Positions 1-7,376 of a stretch of 24,146 bases of DNA are shown here, piece by piece. The translations under genes were made by a program, and so were the position numbers. The notes under the pieces were generated by a model. It worked only from the letters and a program-made list of their open reading frames with translations, did no database searches and was not told the origin of the DNA. Position 1 is the stretch's first letter. The number at the start of each line of letters is the position of its first letter. Source of the stretch: Lachnospiraceae bacterium UBA3814 (lineage in GTDB: Bacteria; Bacillota; Clostridia; Lachnospirales; Lachnospiraceae); assembly GCA_002368575.1 (NCBI GenBank), contig DFEA01000033.1:1-24146 (forward strand). Direction: 5' to 3'.

Positions 1-194
1 ATAACGAGCTGTCAAGCGCCAGGGCTCTTGCGGTGTTCGAATATCTCGTAGACAATGCGGGCCTTGACCCGGCCATGGTAAAGCATTCCGGCCGGGGCGA
101 ATATGTTCCCATAGCGGATAACTCCACACCTGAGGGAAGAGCCCAGAACAGAAGAGTAGAGATAAAGATATATCATACGCTCAGTACCTACTGA
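1..194 (+). CDS. motB: MotB, C-terminal fragment (flagellar stator, OmpA-like domain)
   Basis: The 3' end of a gene that begins before the window; 63 complete codons (from base 3) plus a TGA stop are visible. The fragment reads as the end of an OmpA/MotB peptidoglycan-binding domain: LSSARALAVFEYL, then GRGEYVPIADN and TPEGRAQNRRVEI, the signature that contacts peptidoglycan in stator proteins. MotB forms the ion channel with MotA and anchors it to the cell wall. Its position directly before fliL fits the usual motA-motB-fliL order. The N-terminal membrane helix with its ion-binding Asp is outside the window, so coupling ion and length cannot be judged. A generic OmpA-family protein is the only alternative, and context argues against it. 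Confidence 0.9.
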   Translation, partial: NELSSARALAVFEYLVDNAGLDPAMVKHSGRGEYVPIADNSTPEGRAQNRRVEIKIYHTLSTY

Positions 195-218
195 TCAGGG
201 AAGGAAGTAGTAGTAATA

Positions 219-731
219 ATGAAAAGAAATCTTATTCTGGTTATAATATGCGCCTTATCTCTGGTGAATGTGGTCCTCACCGCTGTCATGATGGTCTCCA
301 CCATGTCGGCAAACAAGAAGACGGCAAAGCTTATCAATGATATTTCCGCCGTGCTTGAGCTGGAGCTTGATCCGAATGCCTTCATTCCCAGCACCGGACC
401 TTCTCTTGTGGACACCGAGACCTACAATATAGAGGATGAAATGGTCATTGCCCTTGCGCCGAGCGGCGACGGACAGGATCATTACGCCATGCTGTCGGTT
501 TCCTTTTCCATTGACAAGACGGCTAAGGATTATGCCGAAATGAGGCCGCTTTTGGATGAAAACGTCAGCAAGATACGAAGCGAGATAATGAATGTTGTCG
601 GAGGCTACACCAAGGAGGAAGCCCTGGCTGACCAGAAGGGGCTTGAGAACGCCATTCTTACGACGCTTCAGACAATGTTTGATTCAAAGTTTATTTACGA
701 GGTATATTTCAGAGACTTTAAGTGTCAGTAA
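219..731 (+). CDS. fliL: Flagellar basal body-associated protein FliL
   Basis: 170 residues. A single N-terminal membrane helix (about residues 5-25, starting LILVIICALSLVNVV) is followed by an extracytoplasmic domain, the standard FliL layout. FliL rings surround the stator units and support torque under load. The middle contains a beta-strand typical of FliL (YAMLSVSFSIDKTA) and the end has the helix with TLQTMFDSKFIYEVYFRDF, matching the family's conserved C-terminal strand. The gene lies between motB and fliM as in other Firmicutes. The purine-rich GGGAAGGA near 198-205 sits about 13 bases before the ATG, a somewhat long spacing. Identification rests on topology, size and position. Confidence 0.88.
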   Translation: MKRNLILVIICALSLVNVVLTAVMMVSTMSANKKTAKLINDISAVLELELDPNAFIPSTGPSLVDTETYNIEDEMVIALAPSGDGQDHYAMLSVSFSIDKTAKDYAEMRPLLDENVSKIRSEIMNVVGGYTKEEALADQKGLENAILTTLQTMFDSKFIYEVYFRDFKCQ

Positions 732-742
732 AGTGTGTGTAA

Positions 743-1723
743 ATGGCAGATGTACTATCACAAAATGAGATAGACAGCCTTTTGGCTGCATTAAGCTCCG
801 GTGAACTGGATGCGGATGATCTGGCAGAGTCTGACGAGAAAGTCGCGAAAAATTACGATTTCAAACGGCCTGCAAAGTTTTCCAAGGAGCATTTAAGGAC
901 ACTGGAGATCATATTCGAGCACTACGGACGGCTTCTCTCAACGAACCTTCCCGTATATCTTCGTAAGAATATACAGGTAAATGTCATGAGCTCAGAGGCC
1001 TGTACCTTTATGGAGTTTTCAAACGCGCTTGCCAATCCCGCACTGCTTGCAATAGTTAATTTCCAGCCTCTGGGGGGCAATATCATTCTGGAGCTTGCTG
1101 CAAATCTCGGCTTTGCGATGATAGACAGGATGCTTGGGGGACAGGGCGATGCCATGGAGAAGACAAGGGACTTCTCCGAGATAGAAAGAACGATCATAGA
1201 CAAGATCCTCGTGGTCTGCGTTCAGCTTTTAAGGGAACCTTGGATAAACGTCGTTGAGGTCACGCCTATCCTTGAGAGAATAGAAACCAATCCGCAGTTT
1301 GCTCAGATAATCGCGCCCTCCGAGATGATAGCTATCGTTACTCTGAATATAAAGATCGGTGATGTCGAAGGGCTTATGAACATATGTCTTCCGTATTTCA
1401 CGCTCGAGAATGTGATGGACAAGCTGAACACCAAGTTCTGGTTTGCGTCAATGAAGGAGAACAGTGACGAGACTTATTATGAAAACATCGAAAGCATAAT
1501 CAAAAAGGTCTCAATGCCTATTAAGGCAGTGCTTGGAAAGAGCTCCATCACCGTGAATGATTTTGTAAATCTGCAGGTAGGGGATATAATCAAGCTTAAT
1601 TCCAAGATCGATACCGAAATGGACGTATATGTGGGCAATATCAAGAAGTTCAAGTCCCTGCCGGGGACATCCCGCGACGGCTATGCGGTAAGAGTTACTA
1701 CAGTATTACGAGAGGAGGGGTAG
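743..1723 (+). CDS. fliM: Flagellar motor switch protein FliM
   Basis: 326 residues, the usual FliM length. The N-terminus carries the CheY-P docking motif LSQNEIDSLL (residues 5-14), followed by a linker and YDFKRP (38-43), which begins the CheC-like middle domain. The LGGQG segment (131-135) is the conserved GGxG element that contacts FliG. The C-terminal about 80 residues form a SpoA domain (VNDFVNLQVGDIIKL...). FliM is the middle layer of the C-ring and passes CheY-P binding to FliG to change rotation. No strong Shine-Dalgarno precedes it (TAAAGTGTGTGTAA), while the start of fliY is 3 bp past its stop. Confidence 0.97.
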   Translation: MADVLSQNEIDSLLAALSSGELDADDLAESDEKVAKNYDFKRPAKFSKEHLRTLEIIFEHYGRLLSTNLPVYLRKNIQVNVMSSEACTFMEFSNALANPALLAIVNFQPLGGNIILELAANLGFAMIDRMLGGQGDAMEKTRDFSEIERTIIDKILVVCVQLLREPWINVVEVTPILERIETNPQFAQIIAPSEMIAIVTLNIKIGDVEGLMNICLPYFTLENVMDKLNTKFWFASMKENSDETYYENIESIIKKVSMPIKAVLGKSSITVNDFVNLQVGDIIKLNSKIDTEMDVYVGNIKKFKSLPGTSRDGYAVRVTTVLREEG

Positions 1724-1726
1724 CGG

Positions 1727-3022
1727 ATGGATGGCATGCTGTCTCAGGACGAGATAAATGCCCTGCTTAACGGCATGATGGAAGGCGGAGATGACGCTGC
1801 TTCTTCAGATACCCCGGATACGGCTTCAGCCTCGGGCTCAGGCGGAGGCAGTCATCAGCCCGACGAAAGCCTTCTCACCGATATCGAGAAGGATGCCGTA
1901 GGAGAGGTCGCCAACATAAGCATGGGCACCTCTGCCACGACTCTGTATTCTCTCGTAAATCAAAAGGTCAATATTACCACACCGGTGGTAGAGCTTGCCA
2001 CCTGGGATCAGATAGTAGAGGATTACGAGCGCCCCTGCGTGTTCGTAAAGATCAGATATACCGTAGGTCTTGACGGGACGAATATAATGGTCCTCAGGGA
2101 AGAGGATGTCAAGATCATAACCGACCTCATGATGGGCGGCGACGGCACCAATACCGAGGGAGAGCTTGGAGAGCTGCACCTGAGCGCCATTTCAGAGGCA
2201 ATGAATCAGATGATGGGCTCAAGCGCCACCTCACTTTCCTCCATGCTCGGGAAAATGATAGATATCTCTCCGCCGGAGGCTACAAGGGTAGAGCTGGAGA
2301 ACCTCGATATCGGGGATGTATCCTCCTTCCTTAACGGAACCTTTGTAAAGATAACCTTCAGGATGCAGATCGGCGAGCTTATCGACTCCAAGATCATGCA
2401 GCTTTATCCGGTGGATTTCGCGAAGGATCTGTATCATTATTTCATGGACAGTCAGGGAGGAGGCTCTTCAGAGCCCGAGCCTGCGCCCGCCGCGGCACCG
2501 CCTCCGGCACCCGCGCCCGCCCCTGCAGCGGCTCCCGAGCCGATGATGCAGCCTCAGATGGATATGTCCATGCAGCAGGGTATGGGACAGCCGATGATGG
2601 GGCAGCCCATGATGGGACAACCGATGATGGGCCAGCCCATGATGGGGCAGCCGATGATGGGGCAACCCATGATGGGACAGCCGATGATGGGTCAGCCTAT
2701 GATGGGACAGCCCATGCAGGCGCCGAATCTGAATATACAGCCGGCTTCCTTCCAGGCGTTCTCAAACGATGTAAGCGCCATGCAGAGCCAGGAGAACATT
2801 TCCCTGATAAAGGATGTTCCTCTGGAGGTTACGGTGGAGCTTGGAAGGACAAACAAGTCGATAAGCGATATACTGGATTTCGCACCCGGAACCATTATAG
2901 AGCTTGACAGGATCGCCGGTGAACCGGTGGATGTCCTTGTGAACGGAAAGATGGTGGCAAGAGGAGAGGTAGTCGTCATCGAGGAGAATTTCGGTGTAAG
3001 GGTCACCGAGATCATTAATTAG
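1727..3022 (+). CDS. fliY: Switch protein FliY/FliN type with CheC-like phosphatase core and Met-rich repeat
   Basis: 431 residues, with four parts. (1) A second CheY-binding motif, LSQDEINALL, at residues 5-14. (2) A CheC-like domain, about 50-240, with two E-x2-N phosphatase signatures: E60/N63 in GEVANISMG and E157/N160 in SEAMNQMMG. Both key pairs are present, so CheY-P phosphatase activity is likely, as shown for FliY of Bacillus and Thermotoga. (3) A Pro/Ala-rich linker (about 249-271) leading into nine tandem GQPM(M) units (287-330). (4) A FliN-type SpoA domain (about 358-431, VPLEVTVELG...DFAPGTIIELDR). A strong GAGGAGGGG lies in the end of fliM just before the ATG. Genome pipelines may call it fliN; the CheC-like core makes fliY the better name. 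Confidence 0.96.
   Translation: MDGMLSQDEINALLNGMMEGGDDAASSDTPDTASASGSGGGSHQPDESLLTDIEKDAVGEVANISMGTSATTLYSLVNQKVNITTPVVELATWDQIVEDYERPCVFVKIRYTVGLDGTNIMVLREEDVKIITDLMMGGDGTNTEGELGELHLSAISEAMNQMMGSSATSLSSMLGKMIDISPPEATRVELENLDIGDVSSFLNGTFVKITFRMQIGELIDSKIMQLYPVDFAKDLYHYFMDSQGGGSSEPEPAPAAAPPPAPAPAPAAAPEPMMQPQMDMSMQQGMGQPMMGQPMMGQPMMGQPMMGQPMMGQPMMGQPMMGQPMMGQPMQAPNLNIQPASFQAFSNDVSAMQSQENISLIKDVPLEVTVELGRTNKSISDILDFAPGTIIELDRIAGEPVDVLVNGKMVARGEVVVIEENFGVRVTEIIN
2585..2716 (+). repeat. Tandem 15-bp repeat encoding (GQPMM)n in fliY
   Basis: Nine consecutive units encode Gly-Gln-Pro-Met-Met (the last ends in a single Met). The nucleotide units differ mainly at third positions (GGGACAG/GGGGCAG/GGTCAG and CCG/CCC/CCT), so the peptide is better conserved than the DNA. 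That suggests the tract is retained for its peptide property. It bridges the CheC-like and SpoA domains and is probably a flexible, methionine-rich linker. Copy number could vary between strains. Confidence 0.95.
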
Positions 3023-3025
3023 GTT

Positions 3026-3047
3026 GTAGGAGGGAAGTCCTTCTTAC
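3026..3047 (+). other. Hairpin in fliY-cheY spacer (function unknown)
   Basis: GTAGGAGGG (3026-3034) pairs with CCTTCTTAC (3039-3047) across a four-base loop; seven Watson-Crick and two G-U pairs. It begins four bases after the fliY stop and is followed by A-rich sequence, not a T tract, so it does not look like an intrinsic terminator. It could protect or process the mRNA between the switch genes and cheY. Confidence 0.5.
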
Positions 3048-3101
3048 GATAGAAAAAAACCAGAGTTTATCAATGTGGTTTAAAAGACAGGAGAGTAAAA
3101 A

Positions 3102-3464
3102 ATGGCAAAAAATATTTTAATCAGCGACGATGCAGCTTTCATGAGAATGATGATCAAGGATATTCTCACGAAAAACGGATATAATGTTGTCGGTGAGGCA
3201 GAGAACGGGGCCAAGGCAGTTGAGAAGTATAATGAGCTTAAACCCGATCTGGTTCTTATGGATATTACAATGCCTGAAATGGACGGGATACAGGCCTTAA
3301 AGAAGATCAAGGAGGGTGATCCCGGAGCTATGGTCATCATGTGCTCCGCAATGGGACAGCAGGCCATGGTTATCGAGTCTATCCAGGCCGGTGCAAAGGA
3401 TTTCATCGTTAAGCCCTTCCAGGCCGATCGTGTAATAGAAGCAGTCAAAAAGGTAATAGGCTGA
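3102..3464 (+). CDS. cheY: Chemotaxis response regulator CheY
   Basis: 120 residues, a single receiver domain with no output domain. All catalytic positions are present: acidic pair D9/D10 in ISDDA, phospho-acceptor D54 in LVLMDITMP, S82 in IMCSAMG, and K104 in FIVKPF. Phosphorylated by CheA, it binds the LSQ(D/N)EI motifs of FliM and FliY to change motor behaviour. AGGAGAG lies directly upstream of the ATG. The gene sits between fliY and fliO as in Bacillus fla/che operons, which separates it from other stand-alone receivers. Confidence 0.96.
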   Translation: MAKNILISDDAAFMRMMIKDILTKNGYNVVGEAENGAKAVEKYNELKPDLVLMDITMPEMDGIQALKKIKEGDPGAMVIMCSAMGQQAMVIESIQAGAKDFIVKPFQADRVIEAVKKVIG

Positions 3465-3471
3465 TAATGCC

Positions 3472-3933
3472 ATGCTGCTTGCCCAGACATCGCGGATAGA
3501 CAGTGTAGCTCAGTTTGTGACTGTGCTGCTTGCTTTTGTCTTTGTCCTCGTCATAACCCTTTTAGGAACAAGGCTTATCGGAAATTACCAGAAGAAGCAG
3601 TCCTTTTCGGGCAGCTTTGAATCAATAGAGGGCTTTCGGATAGCGAATAACAAGTATCTTCAGCTGGTGAGGATAGGCAAAAGATATTTTGTGCTTGCGG
3701 TCGGCAAGGAAGAGGTCAGTGTTGTCACGGAGATCAGCGAGGGTGAGCTTGAGCTTTCGGATAAAAACGGAGAGCTTCCGGGAAGCTTCGGAAGGATCTT
3801 AGGACGAAGCAGGGAAAGCTCACGGGAGACTTCGATCCCGAAGGCTCTGCGGGCTGATGCAGTTGGATCCCCGGCTGAGAACTCCGGGGAAAGGCTTAAT
3901 GATGAGGGCATTGGATCGGATGGAAAAATGTAG
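3472..3933 (+). CDS. fliO: Flagellar biosynthesis protein FliO (FliZ-like)
   Basis: 153 residues. One membrane helix near the N-terminus (about 13-38, VTVLLAFVFVLVITLLG) is followed by a short cytoplasmic domain typical of FliO: a basic patch and a strand pattern with NNKYLQLVRIGKRYFVLAVG. FliO is a chaperone-like factor that stabilises FliP during assembly of the export gate. The C-terminal third is polar and poorly conserved. The gene overlaps the start of fliP by about 30 bp, consistent with translational coupling. FliO is divergent, so the assignment rests on topology, the core motif and position before fliP. Confidence 0.85.
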   Translation: MLLAQTSRIDSVAQFVTVLLAFVFVLVITLLGTRLIGNYQKKQSFSGSFESIEGFRIANNKYLQLVRIGKRYFVLAVGKEEVSVVTEISEGELELSDKNGELPGSFGRILGRSRESSRETSIPKALRADAVGSPAENSGERLNDEGIGSDGKM

Positions 3934-4810
3934 TATGGCGGCCCGGGGCAGATGGAGGGCTTTGCTCTGCGTACTGATGATCGCGCTGCTTTTCCTGCCG
4001 GGGCCTTATGAAGCCTTTGCCGCAGAGTCTGCTTATAATGACATAGGCATTATCGACGAAGATGATATAAACGAAAATAATACAGTGGTAAACAGACCCG
4101 GATCAGCAGAGAATGCAGAGGATCTGAAGGAGCTTAACGTTTCCAACGATCTGACTGTGACTTACAGGGACGGACAGGGGAATCTGTCAGGGACGCTGCG
4201 TATTCTTATAACGCTTACCCTAATCTCTCTCGCACCTACCATCGTCATTATGATGACGTCGTTCTCGAGGATTCTGATCGTATTACACTTTGTCAGAACG
4301 GCGCTAGGCACGCAGACTGCACCACCCAATCAGGTGCTGGTAGGTTTGTCTTTGTTTCTGACTTTTTTTATTATGAATCCGGTCATCACCGAGATAAACG
4401 AAACGGCCGTAAAGCCCTTTGAGGCAGGGGAGATGGAGCAGGAGGAGTTTATAGAAACGGCGCTTAAGCCTCTGCGGGAGTTTATGTACGGACAGACCCA
4501 GAAAAAGGATGTGCGTATGTTCCTTGACATAGAAGGGATAGAGTCCGTGGACAGGGTTGAGGACATACCCACGAGGGTCCTGGTCCCCTCCTTTATGATA
4601 AGTGAGCTGAGGACCGCATTTATAATAGGCTTCCTGATCTACATACCGTTCATAGTGATAGATATGGTGGTGGCCTCGACTCTTATGTCGATGGGTATGA
4701 TGATGCTTCCGCCGACGACCATCTCGATGCCCTTCAAGATCCTGCTTTTTGTACTGGCGGATGGCTGGAACCTTGTTATAGTTAATCTTGTTAAAACGTT
4801 CTATTATTAG
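3899..4810 (+). CDS. fliP: Flagellar export gate protein FliP
   Basis: About 303 residues from the ATG at 3899. That start (or 3902) is preferred because GGGGAAAGG lies at about 3887-3895; the frame also has ATGs at 3857 and 3920. The start overlaps the end of fliO. A cleavable signal peptide is visible (RWRALLCVLMIALLFLPGPYEAFA), as in other FliP proteins. Family marks follow: TLISLAPTIVIMMTSFSRI, RTALGTQ.APPNQVLVGLSLFLTFFIM, and MMLPPTTISMPFK near the end. FliP forms the pentameric core of the FliPQR pore through which flagellar subunits are secreted. The acidic segment between signal peptide and first core helix is less conserved. Confidence 0.96.
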   Translation: MMRALDRMEKCSMAARGRWRALLCVLMIALLFLPGPYEAFAAESAYNDIGIIDEDDINENNTVVNRPGSAENAEDLKELNVSNDLTVTYRDGQGNLSGTLRILITLTLISLAPTIVIMMTSFSRILIVLHFVRTALGTQTAPPNQVLVGLSLFLTFFIMNPVITEINETAVKPFEAGEMEQEEFIETALKPLREFMYGQTQKKDVRMFLDIEGIESVDRVEDIPTRVLVPSFMISELRTAFIIGFLIYIPFIVIDMVVASTLMSMGMMMLPPTTISMPFKILLFVLADGWNLVIVNLVKTFYY

Positions 4811-4814
4811 GAGG
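4809..4814 (+). promoter_or_regulatory. Strong ribosome binding site for fliQ
   Basis: AGGAGG overlaps the fliP stop codon (TAG at 4808-4810) and lies 6 bases before the ATG at 4821. It rules out the longer reading that would begin at 4788 inside fliP. Confidence 0.85.
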
Positions 4815-4820
4815 AAGGCT

Positions 4821-5090
4821 ATGACTGTCGAAACAGTAGTTGACATAACACGGCAGACCTTTTATATCATAGTACTCTGCTCCGCCCCGATGCTGCTCAT
4901 ATCCCTGGTAATCGGGCTTATTGTGAGTATATTCCAGACCGTGACCTCGATCCAGGAGCAGACCCTGACCTTTGTTCCCAAGTTTATAGGAATATTTCTG
5001 ATAATCATGCTGCTAGGCCAGTGGATAGCGAATAATATCACGGGGTTTATGGAAGAACTGTGGGGCAATTTTGCGATATATGTCAAATGA
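4821..5090 (+). CDS. fliQ: Flagellar export gate protein FliQ
   Basis: 89 residues, exactly the family's usual size, starting MTVETVVDITRQ. Two membrane helices are visible: TFYIIVLCSAPMLLISLVIG and LTFVPKFIGIFLIIMLLG. Between them lies the conserved FQTVTSIQEQTL segment. Four copies of FliQ join FliP and FliR in the export pore. The start is fixed by the AGGAGG at 4809-4814. It sits between fliP and fliR in the classical order. Confidence 0.97.
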   Translation: MTVETVVDITRQTFYIIVLCSAPMLLISLVIGLIVSIFQTVTSIQEQTLTFVPKFIGIFLIIMLLGQWIANNITGFMEELWGNFAIYVK

Positions 5091-5106
5091 TGGCAGGTAG
5101 GGCCTG

Positions 5107-5895
5107 ATGTTTGATTATTCCTTTTCCTTTGAGGATATGGAGATTTTTCTCCTGATCGTTGTAAGAATGGCGTCCTTTGTGGTCACAGCGCCCTTCTTTT
5201 CGATCAATAATGTACCAAGAAGATTCAAGGCGGGCTTTTCGATCTTCATGGCCATGATCATCTATGCGGTAATGCCGGTACATACGCCGCTTTCTTATAA
5301 TACGGTGTACGGCTATGCGGCTTTGGTGCTTCTTGAGGCAATGACCGGGCTCATTCTGGGAATCGGGGCAAATCTCATTGAATCCACGGTCCATTTTGCC
5401 GGAAAGCTTGCGGATATGGAGATAGGGCTGTCAATGGTGCAGGTTATGGATCCCGCCACCAGGCAGATGACCGGCTTTACGGGGATCATGTACCAGTATA
5501 TCGTCAGCCTTATGATGATAATCAGCGGCATGCACCATTATTTCATCCGCGCGATGGCAGAGACCTACAGGCTGATACCCTTGGGAGGCGCGGTATTTGA
5601 TTCGGAGGACATCACTCTTTCCATCATCATTTTCCTGAGGGATTATATGAATATTGCCTTCAGGCTGTGTCTTCCGGTTGTGGTCGCTATCATGCTCGTA
5701 AATGTCGTGCTCGGGATACTTGCCAAGTCCGCGCCGCAGATCAATATGTTTTCGGTGGGTGTTCAGATAAAGATATTTGCCGGCTTTGCGATCCTGTTTA
5801 TCACAGTATCCACCCTCCCCAATATGGCCGATTACATATTCCGTGAAATGCGTCTGATGATGACGACCTTCACCGAGATCATGGGCGGGTCCTGA
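5107..5895 (+). CDS. fliR: Flagellar export gate protein FliR
   Basis: 262 residues, strongly hydrophobic with about six membrane segments. FliR signatures include the early VRMASFVVTAPFFS with NVPRRFKAGFSIF, GLILGIGANLIESTVHFAGKLADMEIG, the middle HHYFIRAMAETYRLIPLGG, and NVVLGILAKSAPQINMFSVG, the best conserved block of the family. FliR completes the FliP5Q4R1 export channel. GGTAGGGCCTG precedes the ATG. The frame is intact and ends 100 bp before flhB. Confidence 0.97.
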   Translation: MFDYSFSFEDMEIFLLIVVRMASFVVTAPFFSINNVPRRFKAGFSIFMAMIIYAVMPVHTPLSYNTVYGYAALVLLEAMTGLILGIGANLIESTVHFAGKLADMEIGLSMVQVMDPATRQMTGFTGIMYQYIVSLMMIISGMHHYFIRAMAETYRLIPLGGAVFDSEDITLSIIIFLRDYMNIAFRLCLPVVVAIMLVNVVLGILAKSAPQINMFSVGVQIKIFAGFAILFITVSTLPNMADYIFREMRLMMTTFTEIMGGS

Positions 5896-5924
5896 CCTTT
5901 GGCGGAAGGGCCTTAAGGTAAGAT

Positions 5925-5957
5925 GCTTCATACCTGACCGGCGGGTCGGATGAAAGC
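5925..5957 (+). other. Imperfect hairpin in fliR-flhB spacer
   Basis: GCTTCAT (5925-5931) faces ATGAAAGC (5950-5957), and inside it CC/GG and GACC (5936-5939)/GGTC (5944-5947) close a GGCG loop. Thirteen pairs are interrupted by three single-base bulges. The palindrome CCTTAAGG lies just upstream (5911-5918). No T tract follows, so a terminator is unlikely. The 100-bp spacer holds no gene that I can support. Confidence 0.5.
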
Positions 5958-5995
5958 TTAAAGAGCGGCCCATACCTGATACCGGGGGACAGAGG

Positions 5996-7141
5996 ATGAG
6001 AGAGGAGTACGGAGGATTTATATTTAATACAGAGCTTTTTGAGCTTGATCTTCAGTTCTTTGCAAAGGAAGGTCCCGGCGGCGAAAAAACCGAAGCGCCT
6101 ACCGAAAAAAAGAAGACGGATACCCGAAAAGAGGGTAACGTTGCAAAGAGCAAGGAGATCAATACCGCGGTAAGCCTTCTTCTCATGTTCGTAGCGATGA
6201 GGATCTACTGCGGGACCCTGGGAATACACTTTATTGAGACCTTCACCTCGGTATACGGGCAGATGGCGGACATTTCCACCTTTACGGGAGGTGAGATCCC
6301 AAAGCTCTTTGTCAGAAAGCTCTATATGTCGGTGCTCTTAAATGTGCTTATTTACCTTGCGCCGTTCCTGATAGTGGCCTTTGTCGCCAATTTCATTATG
6401 GATCTTATACAGGTAAAATGGAAGCCTACCACCAAGCCTCTTAAACCGAAGCTGAGCAAGCTCAATCCCATAAGCGGGTTTAAGAGGATATTCTCCAAGG
6501 AGAAGCTGTTTGATCTTTTAAAATCTCTTCTGAAGCTGGTCATCATAGGAGGCGTTGTATATTCAACGATAAAGGATCAGCTTGCCACCATATTCCTGCT
6601 CTATGATATGCCTGTCATGCAGGGGATACAGTTCTTCGGAACAGTGGTGATAGATATGGGGATCAAGGTAAGCGCCATATATCTCGTCCTGGGCTTTGCC
6701 GACTATGCTTATCAGAAGCATAAGTTCAACGAGGACATCAAGATGACAAAGCAGGAGATCAAGGATGAGATGAAGAATGCCGAGGGAGATCCCCAGATCA
6801 AGGGGAAGCAGAAGCAGAGGATGATGGAGGCCTCCAGAAGGCGTATGATGCAGGCTGTTCCCAAGGCTGATGTAGTTATCACAAACCCCACACATTTTGC
6901 GGTGGCGCTTAAATATGAACCTGAGGTCATGCCGGCCCCTTATGTGGTCGCCAAGGGTGAGGATATCCTTGCGGCAAGGATAAAGGAGGAGGCAGCGGCC
7001 AATAATATAGATATAGTTGAGAACAAGCCTCTTGCCAGGATGCTCTACTATAATGTCGAGCTGGGTGCGGCCATCCCGCCGGAGCTCTATCAGACCGTAG
7101 CCGACATCCTTGCCGTGATCTACAACAGGAAGAGTGCGTAG
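5996..7141 (+). CDS. flhB: Flagellar export switch protein FlhB
   Basis: 381 residues. The cytoplasmic start contains GGEKTEAPTEKKKTDTRKEGNVAKSKE, the usual FlhB opening (beginning near residue 28). Four membrane segments lie between about residues 57 and 240. The autocleavage motif NPTH is at residues 297-300 (in VVITNPTHFAVALKYE); cleavage after the Asn switches export from rod/hook to filament substrates. The C-terminal domain ends normally at YNRKSA. GGGGG at 5984-5988 serves as the ribosome binding site, 7 bases before the ATG. The first 24 or so residues (with LDLQFFAKEG) form a short extension before the conserved core. Confidence 0.97.
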   Translation: MREEYGGFIFNTELFELDLQFFAKEGPGGEKTEAPTEKKKTDTRKEGNVAKSKEINTAVSLLLMFVAMRIYCGTLGIHFIETFTSVYGQMADISTFTGGEIPKLFVRKLYMSVLLNVLIYLAPFLIVAFVANFIMDLIQVKWKPTTKPLKPKLSKLNPISGFKRIFSKEKLFDLLKSLLKLVIIGGVVYSTIKDQLATIFLLYDMPVMQGIQFFGTVVIDMGIKVSAIYLVLGFADYAYQKHKFNEDIKMTKQEIKDEMKNAEGDPQIKGKQKQRMMEASRRRMMQAVPKADVVITNPTHFAVALKYEPEVMPAPYVVAKGEDILAARIKEEAAANNIDIVENKPLARMLYYNVELGAAIPPELYQTVADILAVIYNRKSA

Positions 7142-7142
7142 A

Positions 7143-7209
7143 CTCTGAGCTTTATAAACGCTCACAGCTGCAATGCCATTATATCTGTGAACGTTTATAA
7201 AGCTCAGAG
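7143..7209 (+). repeat. Long inverted repeat between flhB and flhA
   Basis: The left arm 7143-7167 (beginning CTCTGAGCTTTATAAACG) and right arm 7185-7209 are reverse complements at 24 of 25 positions; the only mismatch is C7161 against A7191. The loop is 17 bases. It starts immediately after the flhB stop and is followed by GACAAAAACATC rather than a T tract, so it is not a standard terminator on either strand. A diverged third copy of the right arm lies at 7352-7376. The 7142-7384 interval holds no supported gene. Confidence 0.9.
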
Positions 7210-7279
7210 GGACAAAAACATCTCGACCGGACTAAAACGCCTGAATCCGGAAATAACGAGAGATCTTTTTGTCAATAAT

Positions 7280-7299
7280 GAATTTGCGGGAGCAAATTC
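7280..7299 (+). other. Short hairpin with GGGA loop upstream of flhA
   Basis: GAATTTGC (7280-7287) and GCAAATTC (7292-7299) are perfectly complementary around GGGA. It lies midway between the long inverted repeat and the flhA start. No T tract follows. Function unknown. Confidence 0.55.
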
Positions 7300-7351
7300 T
7301 ATCCTCGCATTGTGGAAGACGTACGATCACATAATCATGATGCTCCGAAGA

Positions 7352-7376
7352 CTGTGAACGTATGTAAAACGCTGAG
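7352..7376 (+). repeat. Diverged third copy of the 25-bp repeat, over the flhA ribosome binding site
   Basis: CTGTGAACGTATGTAAAACG at 7352-7371 and the five following bases align without gaps to the right arm 7185-7209 at 20 of 25 positions, and to the reverse complement of the left arm at 19 of 25. The first ten bases (CTGTGAACGT) are identical. The end of the copy overlaps GAGGG (7374-7378), the only candidate Shine-Dalgarno for flhA. Confidence 0.65.

Noticed and set aside
7143..7209. Rho-independent terminator between flhB and flhA
   Set aside because: The stem is long and strong, but neither strand has a T run directly after it, and flhA follows in the same direction without an evident promoter.
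7234..7260. Possible sigma-28 promoter (TAAA followed by GGAAATAA) before flhA
   Set aside because: The spacing between the two boxes is about 12 bases rather than about 15, and the second box matches only about 5 of 8 consensus positions.
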